Below are positions 28,501 through 36,498 of a DNA stretch of 64,000 bases, one piece after another. The position numbers were made by a program, and so were the translations under genes. This DNA comes from JAHBXE01 sp044222195. Its GTDB lineage: Bacteria > Planctomycetota > Phycisphaerae > Phycisphaerales > UBA1924. The notes beneath the pieces are model-generated. The model ran no database searches. It was not told where the DNA came from and worked only from the letters and a program-made list of their open reading frames with translations. The DNA is taken from contig JBGANS010000015.1 of the NCBI GenBank assembly GCA_044222195.1, forward strand, positions 1-64,000, in the 5' to 3' direction. The first letter of the stretch is position 1; the number at the start of each line of letters is the position of its first letter.

Positions 28501-29142
28501 AGCGTCGAATGCCGTCTGAAGGCCGGTGATTCGCTTCTGGATTTCGTCGCGGACCGCCTGATCTTTGTTGCCATCGACCGCGGCCTTCAGCTCGGCCTTG
28601 GCGGCCTCGAGGGGCGCCTGGGCGGCCCTCCATTCGGCCTGTACGACGTCGACCTGGACCCGCAGAAGCTTGGCGCCGTCGAAGGCGGTCGCCGCCGCGC
28701 GGAACTGGTCGCGCCGGGCGGGTTCTGACACAGCCCGGTTGATTTCATCGCCGCGTGCCGGCTCTTCCATCCGCATGATTCGCTCGAACAGCGACGGATC
28801 GACGTCGGCGGCGCCGAGCTTGGCGAGCTCATCTTCGAAGACCTTCTTGAGCTTCGCCACGGCCGGGGACGGGGCCGGCATGGTGATTTCGATGCGGTCC
28901 TGCCCGCGCTGGACGAACTGCACTTCCGACAGGCCGTTGGGGTCTACACGCTGCTTGAGGACTTCGATGATTCTCGGGATGACATCCCGGTCTTCGGGTC
29001 CGAGCTGGACCATGTAGACGAGGCTCGTGCCGCCGCCGAGGTCGCGCCCGAGGCGGAGCTGCTTCTGCGGCGGATAGATGAGCCAGAGGCTCAGGACCAG
29101 AACGGCGAAGCAGATGGTGATGTTGCGGATCAGTTGTCGCAT
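25528..29142 (-). CDS. secDF: Fused protein-export membrane protein SecD-SecF
   Basis: A 1204-residue fusion of the two accessory Sec translocase subunits, which use the proton gradient to pull proteins across the membrane. The SecD half starts with a helix and LGRDLGGGTSLVYMV. Its membrane part has GIAGIVLTFGQAIDANVLIY (about residue 600). The SecF half begins near residue 730 (WRWVFLGGLAIFLAVGGGIA) and has TGYSLNDKIIIMDRIREN near 1100. It is far longer than B. subtilis SecDF (737). The excess lies largely in the SecD periplasmic part, where residues about 150-250 form an Ala/Glu/Lys-rich coiled coil that I do not know from ordinary SecD. The yajC and tgt neighbours are the classical arrangement. 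Confidence 0.95.
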   Translation of the reverse strand: MRQLIRNITICFAVLVLSLWLIYPPQKQLRLGRDLGGGTSLVYMVQLGPEDRDVIPRIIEVLKQRVDPNGLSEVQFVQRGQDRIEITMPAPSPAVAKLKKVFEDELAKLGAADVDPSLFERIMRMEEPARGDEINRAVSEPARRDQFRAAATAFDGAKLLRVQVDVVQAEWRAAQAPLEAAKAELKAAVDGNKDQAVRDEIQKRITGLQTAFDAVNARLDEVVGKAADAQDAYEKARDTARGSHLNAQEVRRALALSDKPPSLRDEVTKKLERLPSPRETTLKRLKEQHPAAKDQIDAIIKAFDAYSAERRGLDDPADLKRLIANAGVLSFRITVKPGEHQDEARLRQELRERGPRSVRSNDARWYKVNKIENWYDSAQELAILSQSPAEFFTRRGHVAEMYDGEYYILAWDTPGSRLTRSDGDWGVRRSYIGPDQRGFNAIKFEMDTRGGVKLGDLTKNHVGKPMAVLLDDEVYTAPTLQSRISSSGEITGNFDDAELNYIVRVLSAGSLQAKLSPEPISQNTLGPELGQDNLDKGLDTGKITFSVVAVFMIVYYFTCGGIAVVALGFNFLTVLAIMALNKAAFTLPGIAGIVLTFGQAIDANVLIYERMREEFLRGADMKTAVRLGFSRAASSIIDGNLTNLIICIVLYYFGTTEIRGFAITLGIGVITTLFTAVFFSRVIFTIFVDHIGWRKASQLPMVFPWIQRAMTPHVDWMRWRWVFLGGLAIFLAVGGGIALQRGKKMLDTEFRGGTQVEVTFRDGPDGKRIARPRPEIEGLVRDIGKDVAVDNPMRVFSEAEVLPINPREDGVTSDRFKITVVSSGSESGDRDLLNALTVKLQDLIESRPALAFIGREETEWRRGPVYPILSSKLGDDIELKTPGARKGDLTDDVTKFVGGVAIVLENIEPATTKASIEARLDLVRQQADYSDTLGRTREVRIIEGNDTAVKTAVVLVRDDSLKSFDNETKWGTDVAAREWKLVVDSLSRPSQLARVDQVSPTIADTFAAQAVVSVVISLVMLTVYVWIRFGAGRWAVAATVPLFADVIGIVGLIAIAQILYETRATHGFAAGIGLLPFKIDLNQIAALLTITGYSLNDKIIIMDRIRENKGKLPYASYQVINDSINQTLSRTFITAGTTLFSTITLYLYGGEGIRGFAFAFTFGVLLGTYTSIVSSPLVWSRKYDRAFAPGTAGPGVPPATAPQA

Positions 29143-29201
29143 GAGCGGGAGCGTCCGACGGGGTCAATGTTCGAGCGGGGTGCTACAGCAAGGGCAGAGG
29201 A

Positions 29202-29750
29202 TCAGACGGCCGCGGTCTGGGACTTGAGCTTGGGCTCAACTTCCGTGCCGCCGCCGGCCCCGCCGCTCCCGGGGAGCGGCTTGCCCTCACGGATGACGCC
29301 CTGGACGGCGCTTCGCGCAAAGCGAATCCGAGTGTTCGACACCTCATCCACGCGCAGCACAACTTCATTGTCCTGGAGTTCAATGATGGTTCCGATGATG
29401 CCGCCGAGTGTCTGCACGCGGTCGCCCTTCTTGAGCGCCGACATCAGCGATTCGCGGCGCTTCTTCTCGCGCCGTCCGGTCATCGAGGTCATCACGACCA
29501 TAACGACCAGGAACAACATCAGGATCCAGATCATGTTGAACGGGCTGCCGGAAGATGCCGGCGGGGGACCGGCCGGACCAGCGGGGGTCGCGCCTGTAGT
29601 CCCAGTCGTCTGAGCGTTCTGGGCGCCGACGGAGCCGGGGACGCGAGGCGCCTGCTGGACCGGGGCGGCGGTAGCGCCCGCCTCGGGCTGGGCCTGCGTC
29701 TGGGCCAAGGACAGCCACACGATTGAAAACCCGTTGTCGATCATGTTCAT
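29202..29750 (-). CDS. yajC: Preprotein translocase subunit YajC
   Basis: A 182-residue protein, longer than the usual roughly 110 because of an N-terminal Gln/Ala/Pro-rich segment (residues 15-65). The single transmembrane helix is FNMIWILMLFLVVMVVMTSM (about 70-90), followed by the family motif RREKKRRESLMSALKKGDRV and QTLGGIIGTIIELQDNEVVL. The start region MNMIDNGFSIVWLSLAQTQA may be a second membrane or signal segment. It is encoded between tgt and secDF, its partners in the Sec accessory complex. Confidence 0.93.
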   Translation of the reverse strand: MNMIDNGFSIVWLSLAQTQAQPEAGATAAPVQQAPRVPGSVGAQNAQTTGTTGATPAGPAGPPPASSGSPFNMIWILMLFLVVMVVMTSMTGRREKKRRESLMSALKKGDRVQTLGGIIGTIIELQDNEVVLRVDEVSNTRIRFARSAVQGVIREGKPLPGSGGAGGGTEVEPKLKSQTAAV

Positions 29751-29782
29751 CTGAAGATTCTCGCTTGGGCCGCCGGTCTCGA

Positions 29783-31042
29783 TCAACTCGCCGGCAACAC
29801 ATCCGACACACCAGCCCGGGCCTGGGGCCACCGGGCCGCGAACCCTTCCCAGTCATCCTCCTGAATCGTTCGGCGGATGTCCGTCATCAGCCGCTGGAAG
29901 AGGCGAACATTATGCAGACTAAGGAGGATCGGGCCCAGCATTTCACCGGCCATGAACAAATGCCTGATATAGCCGCGGGAGAACGGGAGGGCGTCGGGAG
30001 TTGACCATCCGTGAGAAGCGGGCGAACACGCGGGGCAATCGCACCCCACCTCGATGGGGCCCGGGTCTTCCGCAAACACCGCATTGCGGAGGCGTATGGG
30101 CCCCGCGACCGTAAAGGCATTGGCGTTTCGGCCGTTGCGGGTAGGGAGCACACAGTCGAACATGTCCACTCCGGCAAGCACCGCCGCAACAATGTCTCGC
30201 TCGTAGCCCACTCCCATGAGGTACCGGGGTTTGGCGTTGGGGAGCAACGGTGCGGTATGCCGAACGATCCGGGCGATTTCTTCCGCCGGTTCGCCGACGG
30301 CCACACCGCCGATCGCGAAACCGGGGAGTTCAACACCGCAGATCCGCTGGGCGGACCACGACCGCTGGTCGAGGTCGGTCCCACCCTGGACAATCCCGAA
30401 CAGCGACTGGTCTTCGCGGCGCGCGTGCGCGGCCTTGCATCGTTCGAGCCACTTCACGGTTCGCTCGTTTGCGGTTCGCAGTCGCTGGGCGTGGTCGTAA
30501 CCCTTCTTGCCCTTTGCATCTCGGTGAACCGCACGGGCCAGCCGCGGATCGCCCGCCTCTGCGTCGGGCCCATCCATCTCGCCCTGGCTCGGCGGGCAAT
30601 CGTCAAAGGCCATGATGATGTCGGCGCCGAGCTGGTTCTGGATGCGGGTTGCGGATTCGGGAGTAAGGCGAACCTGGCGTCCATCAACGATCGACTTGAA
30701 CGTCACGCCGTCGTCATCCACGGCGTTCATGTCCGCCATCGAAAACGCCTGGTATCCGCCGGAGTCGGTCAGGATGGGTCCGTTCCATCCCATGAAACGG
30801 TGGACGCCGCCGAGCTTCTCGACCACCTCGGGGCCGGGACGGAGCAGCAGGTGGTAGGTGTTGTTCAGGACGATCTGCGAGCCGCTCCGGGCTACGAAGT
30901 CCGGAACGAGGCCCTTGACCGTGCCCCGCGTGCCCACGGGCATGAAGGCGGGCGTTTCGAACGAGCCGTGCGGTGTTGTCACTCGCCCGACGCGGGCCCG
31001 CGAGCGGCGGGATCGAGACGTGATTTCGAACGTGAGTGACAC
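29783..31042 (-). CDS. tgt: tRNA-guanine transglycosylase
   Basis: A 419-residue enzyme that replaces guanine-34 with preQ1 in tRNAs for Asp, Asn, His and Tyr. Active-site residues are visible: the Asp in LTDSGGYQAFSM (about residue 92), the MAFDDCPPS segment, and the nucleophile Asp in DMFDCVLPTRNGRN (about 280). The zinc site is GCDCPACSP with the distant His in LLSLHNVRLFQ. The start is GTG. The gene is about 40 residues longer than many bacterial forms, partly in a loop near residues 160-190. It is followed by yajC and secDF, a common order in bacteria. Confidence 0.95.
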   Translation of the reverse strand: MSLTFEITSRSRRSRARVGRVTTPHGSFETPAFMPVGTRGTVKGLVPDFVARSGSQIVLNNTYHLLLRPGPEVVEKLGGVHRFMGWNGPILTDSGGYQAFSMADMNAVDDDGVTFKSIVDGRQVRLTPESATRIQNQLGADIIMAFDDCPPSQGEMDGPDAEAGDPRLARAVHRDAKGKKGYDHAQRLRTANERTVKWLERCKAAHARREDQSLFGIVQGGTDLDQRSWSAQRICGVELPGFAIGGVAVGEPAEEIARIVRHTAPLLPNAKPRYLMGVGYERDIVAAVLAGVDMFDCVLPTRNGRNANAFTVAGPIRLRNAVFAEDPGPIEVGCDCPACSPASHGWSTPDALPFSRGYIRHLFMAGEMLGPILLSLHNVRLFQRLMTDIRRTIQEDDWEGFAARWPQARAGVSDVLPAS

Positions 31043-31081
31043 GGGCCGAGTGTACGGACCGTGAGGCGACCTGGAACGGCG

Positions 31082-32119
31082 TCAGGTCGAACGCCGGCGC
31101 ATGCTCGCCTGCCGGAGGACGGTCTTTTCGCGTTCGCTCAGGCTGCGCAGGCCGTCCTCGCGAACCTTGCTCAGGATCCGGTCGATCTCGGCCTCGTCGC
31201 TCGCGGGAGACGATCGCGGCGTGCGGGCCTGGCCCCGCCCCGGCTTTCGAGAGTCGCCGAGAACGTCGAAGAAGTCGCGCAGCAGGTGTGCGTTGCGGAT
31301 GAAGAAGAACCCGGCGATAGCCCCGCCCATATGGGCCGCATCGCCGCCGGCATTCGCGCCGCCCTTGAGCAAGTTGAACGCGGCGAGACCAACGTACCCG
31401 TACGCCATGTACTTGAGCTTCATGGGGATCAGGTACACCAGAACCACGGCGTTGGGCGCGATGAACGCGCAGGCCATGATCACGCCGAAGACTCCCGCCG
31501 AAGCGCCGACCAGCGGGGTCCAGGGGCTGTCCACGAGCACGCCCGGAAGCTGGAATCCGAAGCTGCCGAGTAGATTCAGGAAGAGATACGACACGCCGCC
31601 CGCGATGCCGCACATGAGATAGAACGCCGCGTACCGCTTGCGGCCGAGGTATTGCTCCACCATGCCGCCGAAGACCCAGAGCCCGAACATGTTCAGGACC
31701 AGGTGCATGAGATTGGCGTGGAGGAACTGGAACGTGATGAGCCGCCAGACCTGCATCTGGAAGAAACCCCGCGCCGTGGAGAAGTGCCCGAACTGGTCCA
31801 TGGGGGACATCATCATGAACCGCGCCGTCCCGACGGGTTCGCCCGTGCGTCGGTCGTACACGCCGACGGAAAAGCCGCCACCAGCCGCGGGCAGAGGCTG
31901 AGGCGGGGGTTCGCTGACCTGGAACTCGGCCGGCGTCTCCGCACGCATGGACTTGGCGACCAGCACGGGAGATGCGAGCCCGGAAAGGAATGTCCCGACA
32001 ACGAACACCGCGACGTTGATGATGATGATCCAGCTGTTGAACGAAATGAACTGGACCGACCCCAGGCCGCTGCGTGAGCGGGGTCCCATTCGCACATATT
32101 CACGGTCGTAGATCGCCAT
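31082..32119 (-). CDS. Rhomboid-family intramembrane serine protease
   Basis: A 345-residue membrane protein with six or seven predicted helices. HANLMHLVLNMFGLWVFGG (about residue 140) is the conserved helix-2 region. The nucleophile serine is in VGASAGVFG (about residue 205), and the catalytic histidine in DAAHMGGAIAG (about 265). A soluble insertion of about 50 residues with a proline run sits between helix 1 and helix 2. The charged cytosolic C-terminus has RILSKVREDGLRSLSEREK, nearly the same ending as the neighbouring M50 protease (RILAKIASTGMGSLSKSEK), so both tails probably share a small helical element. Confidence 0.9.
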   Translation of the reverse strand: MAIYDREYVRMGPRSRSGLGSVQFISFNSWIIIINVAVFVVGTFLSGLASPVLVAKSMRAETPAEFQVSEPPPQPLPAAGGGFSVGVYDRRTGEPVGTARFMMMSPMDQFGHFSTARGFFQMQVWRLITFQFLHANLMHLVLNMFGLWVFGGMVEQYLGRKRYAAFYLMCGIAGGVSYLFLNLLGSFGFQLPGVLVDSPWTPLVGASAGVFGVIMACAFIAPNAVVLVYLIPMKLKYMAYGYVGLAAFNLLKGGANAGGDAAHMGGAIAGFFFIRNAHLLRDFFDVLGDSRKPGRGQARTPRSSPASDEAEIDRILSKVREDGLRSLSEREKTVLRQASMRRRST

Positions 32120-32214
32120 GCTGGTGTCGCGTACTCCCGCGGAGGAACCATTGTTCGGCCGAACGCCGCTCCCGGCTCTGGCTTTTTCGAGTTTGTCCCC
32201 CCCCGGTGCCTCGT

Positions 32215-33282
32215 TCAGGCCTGCCGGCGGCGCTCCGAGGCCTGTTCCAGCCAGCGTTTTTCAGACTTGCTCAGACTTCCCATGCCCGTCGAAGCGATTT
32301 TCGCCAGAATGCGGTCGAGTTCCGCCTGGTCGTCCTGCTCTTTCTTGAGCCTCTTCTCCCGGGCCTTCGACGCCCGCGGCTCGTCTTCGTCACCGGGCAT
32401 GCCCTGGTAGCCGCGGTCAAAGTCGTACCCGGCCAGAGCCGGGTGGCTGTCGCCCTGCGTCATGGAGAGCGTGCGCTTCTCGTTGTAGCAGCTGAAGCCG
32501 CCGAATATCGCCAAGCCAAGAAGGTTTGTTTCCTTGGTGACGATCCCCACGATTCCCATCACGACGGCCGTGAACAGCCCGACGTTCACCACGATCATCG
32601 TCGCGGTGCGGTACCCGAGTCTCCGCCAGAGCAGTTCCTGGACAATTCTTGCGCCGTCCATGGGGTACATCGGAACCAGCAGGTTGAACAGCAGCAAAAT
32701 GGCGTTGATGTAGTGCAGCCACCAGATCCAGAAAATCAGTTCCAGAGTCGTCGCGGAAACCGCGGAGGCCGGAAGCGCGAGGCCCGGATTGAACGGATTG
32801 AAGATAATGCTGCTCCACCCCACGCCAAACAGAACCAGCGCGCCCGCGAACACAGGCACCAGAATCACGTTCACGAGCGGGCCGCCGATCGTGATGATGA
32901 GGCTCGGGTACCAGTGATGCCGCGGCGGAACGCAGAAGGCCAGACCGCCCAGCGGCCACATGAGGATCTTGTTGGCGGTGCCTCCGACGCGGCGACACGC
33001 GATGCAGTGGCCGTATTCGTGAAGCAGCACGAGCACGAAGAGCGACGCCATCGAGATGGCCCGATGGCGAAAGCCCAGCGTGCTCGGCGAGATCGGCTGC
33101 ACCAGCTCCGCGATGATCATGATCAGGAAAACCAGATGCAGGCGGACGCGGATGCCCCAGGCGGTGTAGAGGGGCACGGCCCAATCGAAGAAGCTCTCGC
33201 CTTGCCAGAAGATGCGGCGAAACACCCCGCGAATGCCGCCGCCCTGATCGGCGTCCCGGTATCGGCGGTCTTCCCATCCCAT
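32215..33282 (-). CDS. M50-family (site-2-type) membrane metalloprotease
   Basis: A 355-residue polytopic protease. The zinc site HEYGH is in LVLLHEYGHCIACRRVGG (about residue 90). The third ligand is in FNLLVPMYPMDGARIVQELL (about residue 205), the family's NxxPxxxxDG motif. No PDZ domain is evident. The cytosolic C-terminus (about 300-355) ends in a helical element shared with the adjacent rhomboid. It probably cleaves membrane-embedded substrates. Pairing with a rhomboid gene suggests a joint regulated-proteolysis role, but no anti-sigma factor is nearby. The ATG start lies 16 bases after the NUDIX gene's stop. Confidence 0.9.
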   Translation of the reverse strand: MGWEDRRYRDADQGGGIRGVFRRIFWQGESFFDWAVPLYTAWGIRVRLHLVFLIMIIAELVQPISPSTLGFRHRAISMASLFVLVLLHEYGHCIACRRVGGTANKILMWPLGGLAFCVPPRHHWYPSLIITIGGPLVNVILVPVFAGALVLFGVGWSSIIFNPFNPGLALPASAVSATTLELIFWIWWLHYINAILLLFNLLVPMYPMDGARIVQELLWRRLGYRTATMIVVNVGLFTAVVMGIVGIVTKETNLLGLAIFGGFSCYNEKRTLSMTQGDSHPALAGYDFDRGYQGMPGDEDEPRASKAREKRLKKEQDDQAELDRILAKIASTGMGSLSKSEKRWLEQASERRRQA

Positions 33283-33298
33283 CAGCGTTCCCTCGCGA

Positions 33299-33841
33299 TC
33301 ACAGGATGCCCCGGCGCGCCGCCAGCAACAGCGTCAGGATCGACTTTCCATCGATCATCTCGCCGCTGTCGATCATCTCCATCACCTTCGCCACCGGCGT
33401 GGGATGGACCGTGAGCCGTTCGTCGGGCTCGAGCTTCTGTCCCACCATGGTCAGGCCCTTGGCGGCGTAGGCCCACATGAGTTCATCGGAAAGCCCCGGT
33501 GATGTATAGAACCGGCCGAGGAAGGTCCAGGTTGCGGCGGTGCACCCGGCCTCTTCGTGGAGTTCGCGTTTCGCGCACTCGCCGGGCGGTTCCGGCGGCT
33601 CCAGGGTGCCCGCGGGCAGTTCGTAGAGCTCGCGGTCAACAGAGAAACGGTGGTTGCGGATCAACATGACCCGGCCGTCGTCGGCCAGGGGCAGGATCAC
33701 CACCGCTCCGGGGTGCCGCACGACCTCTCGGGAGATCATCCGTTCACTCTGGCCGCGGTACTCAACCCGCTCAAGATTCCACTTCGCGCCACGCAGCAGC
33801 ACTTCACGTGAAAGCTCGGTTGGCCCTCGCGGTGGACTCAT
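33299..33841 (-). CDS. NUDIX hydrolase, ADP-ribose pyrophosphatase-like
   Basis: A 180-residue enzyme of the ADP-sugar pyrophosphatase type. The NUDIX box follows the pattern G-x5-E-x7-REuxEExGu: it starts at GTLEPPE and ends at RELHEEAGC (about residues 87-109). Upstream VVILPLADDGRVMLIRNHRF and downstream FYTSPGLSDELMWAYAA are typical. I chose the ATG starting MSPPRGPTELS. Another ATG ten codons earlier is possible, and neither has a clear ribosome-binding site. It lies 43 bases after pyrG. Likely role is turnover of ADP-ribose or similar dinucleotides. Confidence 0.88.
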   Translation of the reverse strand: MSPPRGPTELSREVLLRGAKWNLERVEYRGQSERMISREVVRHPGAVVILPLADDGRVMLIRNHRFSVDRELYELPAGTLEPPEPPGECAKRELHEEAGCTAATWTFLGRFYTSPGLSDELMWAYAAKGLTMVGQKLEPDERLTVHPTPVAKVMEMIDSGEMIDGKSILTLLLAARRGIL

Positions 33842-33884
33842 GGTTGACGATAGGCCCGCAGCGACGCACATCGGCCCGAAGCAG

Positions 33885-35768
33885 CTACGCGGGCTGCCGC
33901 TCGCTACTGAGCACCTTCACCCAGCGAGCGATGGCGGCATCCTGCAGAGCCGAATCGCCGTGCTTCTGCGCGACCGCCGCCGCGACGAGACCGAGGAACA
34001 TCGGCTGTGGACGCAATGGCCGACTGGTGAGTTCGGGGTGGAACTGTCCGCCGATGAAGTACGGATGAACGGGCATGCCCGGCTTGGCCTTCTGCGGCAG
34101 TTCCATGATCTGCATGATGGGCTGCGAAGGGTGACGGCCGGAAAAGATCATGCCGCCGGCTTCAAGCTTCGCGATGAAAGCGGGATCAACCTCGTACCGG
34201 TGGCGGAATCGCTCGCGGACCTGGCTCTCTCGGAAGAGGAAGTGTGCCAGCGTTCCGGGCTGGATCACGACGTCTTGAGCGCCAAGGCGCATCGTGCCGC
34301 CCAGCCCTTCGATCTTCTTCTGCTCCGGCAACTCGCTGATGACCGGGAACGGCGTGGCGCCAAACTCCGTGCTGGACGCCCCGGCCAGGCCGCAAACGTG
34401 CCGCGCGAACTCCATCACCGCGACCTGGAATCCCAGGCAGATGCCGAGGTACGGCACACCGTTCTCGCGGCAGAACTTCGCGCACGCGATCTTCCCCTCG
34501 ATCCCGCGTTTGCCAAAGCCGCCCGGAACGATGACCGCATCCACGCCGCCATCGGCCCGCAACCGGTCCGCGACGTTGCCCTCCGTCACATCCGTCGTAT
34601 CAATCCAGCGAATGTCGATCTTGGTCGACAGACTCGCCGAGCAGTGCTCGAGAGCTTTGTCGATCGATGCATACGCATCGCGCAACGCGGCGTACTTTCC
34701 GGTAAGACCCAGCGTGATCGACCGCTTGCGCGGTGCCGTGAGCTGTCTGACAAAGCCCGTCCACTTTTCGCGGCAGCGATCCTCATGAGACACGTCAACC
34801 CGATCGTGGAGCGCAAGGAGCGAGAGCACTTCGCGGTCAAGCCCCTCCTGCCGCATTTCCTCGGGAATCGTGTAGATGCTCTCCCGGTCGTGCATCGAGA
34901 ACACGCGACGCAGCGGAACGTTGCTGAACATCGCGATCTTCTGCATCACCGTTTCGTTGACCGGCTTGCTCGCGCGGCAGGCGAGCAGGTGCGGCTGGAT
35001 CCCCGCTTCCATCAACCGCTTGATGCCGAGCTGTGCCGCCTTGGACTTCTGCTCTCCCAGCGTCTTGGGCTCGATCACGTACGTCAGGGCCACAAAGCAG
35101 CACGAGCTGGGCCCTTCCTCGAACGCCAGCTCGCGCAACGCCTCGATGTAGAACGAGTTCTCGTAGTCGCCGACGGTCCCGCCGACCTCGACGATCACGA
35201 CGTCCGCCGGTTTCTGGCCATCGCCGTGGGCCGCGAGTTCGCGCAGCTTGCGTTTGACCTCGCCGGTGACGTGCGGGATCCACTGGACGTCGCGCCCGAG
35301 ATAGCGGCCCTTGCGCTCGCGATCGAGGACCTCGCTGAAGATCCTTCCCGAGGTGGTGAAGTTCCGGACCGTCAGGTTCTGATCGAGCATCCGCTCGTAC
35401 GTGCCGAGGTCCATGTCGCACTCGGTGCCGTCGTCGAGCACGAAGACCTCGCCATGGCGGTACGGGTTCAGGGTTCCCGAATCGATATTCAGGTACCCCT
35501 CCATCTTGATGGGCGCAACGACGAGCCCCTTGTCCTTGAGCATCTTGGCGACGCTGCTCGCAAAGATTCCCTTGCCCAGACCGGACATGACCGTGCCGAG
35601 CACGATGACGTACTTGTGGAAGCCCTTGCGGTATCCGGCGGGAATGGGGCTGTAGAACTCGGTGTAGGTTGACGCTTCCGCCGTGGAAGACAGAAGGTCC
35701 GAGCCGCCTGAGTCGGCGGGATCATCGCTGGGTGTGGAATGCGGAGAGGCAGAAACGTCCGCGTTCAT
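33885..35768 (-). CDS. pyrG: CTP synthase, divergent and extended form
   Basis: A 627-residue enzyme that aminates UTP to CTP using glutamine; the usual length is about 540. The synthase domain starts near residue 45 (HKYVIVLGTVMSGLGKGIFA). Key motifs differ from the norm: KMEGYLNIDSGTLNPYRHGE replaces KLDPYINVDPGTM-type sequence, while the metal-binding Asp in CDMDLGTYER and Glu in VEVGGTVGD are kept. The glutamine amidotransferase domain has LGICLGFQVA (nucleophile Cys) and QFHPEL. The extra length is an N-terminal Ser/Asp-rich extension and a C-terminal helical tail. A start 17 codons upstream is also possible. Confidence 0.93.
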   Translation of the reverse strand: MNADVSASPHSTPSDDPADSGGSDLLSSTAEASTYTEFYSPIPAGYRKGFHKYVIVLGTVMSGLGKGIFASSVAKMLKDKGLVVAPIKMEGYLNIDSGTLNPYRHGEVFVLDDGTECDMDLGTYERMLDQNLTVRNFTTSGRIFSEVLDRERKGRYLGRDVQWIPHVTGEVKRKLRELAAHGDGQKPADVVIVEVGGTVGDYENSFYIEALRELAFEEGPSSCCFVALTYVIEPKTLGEQKSKAAQLGIKRLMEAGIQPHLLACRASKPVNETVMQKIAMFSNVPLRRVFSMHDRESIYTIPEEMRQEGLDREVLSLLALHDRVDVSHEDRCREKWTGFVRQLTAPRKRSITLGLTGKYAALRDAYASIDKALEHCSASLSTKIDIRWIDTTDVTEGNVADRLRADGGVDAVIVPGGFGKRGIEGKIACAKFCRENGVPYLGICLGFQVAVMEFARHVCGLAGASSTEFGATPFPVISELPEQKKIEGLGGTMRLGAQDVVIQPGTLAHFLFRESQVRERFRHRYEVDPAFIAKLEAGGMIFSGRHPSQPIMQIMELPQKAKPGMPVHPYFIGGQFHPELTSRPLRPQPMFLGLVAAAVAQKHGDSALQDAAIARWVKVLSSERQPA

Positions 35769-35934
35769 CCATCGCGGGCGCTCCCTGACAGGCGGAGGAG
35801 GCATAGCCAATCGTATCACCGCGCCGGCAAAACCAAAAGCGCTCCCCGCCGAAACTCCGGCGGGCAGGCCCTTGGCCTCCGCACCCTCGTTCCGAGTGGA
35901 TTATCATGCTCGGTTCCCCCCACGGAGCCTCGCC

Positions 35935-36498
35935 ATGTCCGATCCCGACACCATCCTTCTCGAAACCGAGGGCCACATGGAAAAGGCCCTGGAGTACCTG
36001 CGGCACGAAATGCGAGGTATTCGGACCGGCCGGGCGTCTCCGGCCATGATCGACTCGGTCAAGGTGGACTACTACGGGTCCCAGACGGACATCAAGTCGC
36101 TGGCTTCGATCAGCGTTCCCGAGCCCACGCAACTCCTGGTCAAGCCCTTTGACGCGGGGGCCATCGGTGAGATCAAGAAGGCCATCGAGGCCGCGGGCCT
36201 GGGGCTCAACCCCATGTCCGAGGGCAAGCAGCTGCGAATCAACGTCCCCCCACTCTCGGGCGAACGGCGACAGCAGCTGACCGCCAAGATCAAGAAGATG
36301 GGCGAGGAGCAGAAGGTCGCGATACGCAACGCGAGGCGCGATGGGAACAAGCACGCCGACGTGCTCAAGGCGGGCGGCAAGGTGCCCGAGGATGAGCTCG
36401 AGACGCTCAAGACCGAGATCCAGGACCTGCTGAAGAAGTACGAGTCAGAGGTGGACAAGGCGATCGAGGCCAAGACCAAGGAAATCATGCAGGTTTGA
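35935..36498 (+). CDS. frr: Ribosome recycling factor
   Basis: A 187-residue protein of exact family length that splits post-termination ribosomes with EF-G. MRGIRTGRASPAMIDSVKVD and the hinge and second-domain segments (LVKPFDAGAIGEIKKAIEAA) are canonical. The long third helix with KYESEVDKAIEAKTKEIMQV ends the protein. The ATG chosen gives the normal N-terminus MSDPDTILLETEGHM. It is divergent from pyrG, and its last 14 bases overlap the end of the convergent membrane-protein gene. pyrH and tsf, frequent neighbours, are absent. Confidence 0.96.
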   Translation: MSDPDTILLETEGHMEKALEYLRHEMRGIRTGRASPAMIDSVKVDYYGSQTDIKSLASISVPEPTQLLVKPFDAGAIGEIKKAIEAAGLGLNPMSEGKQLRINVPPLSGERRQQLTAKIKKMGEEQKVAIRNARRDGNKHADVLKAGGKVPEDELETLKTEIQDLLKKYESEVDKAIEAKTKEIMQV

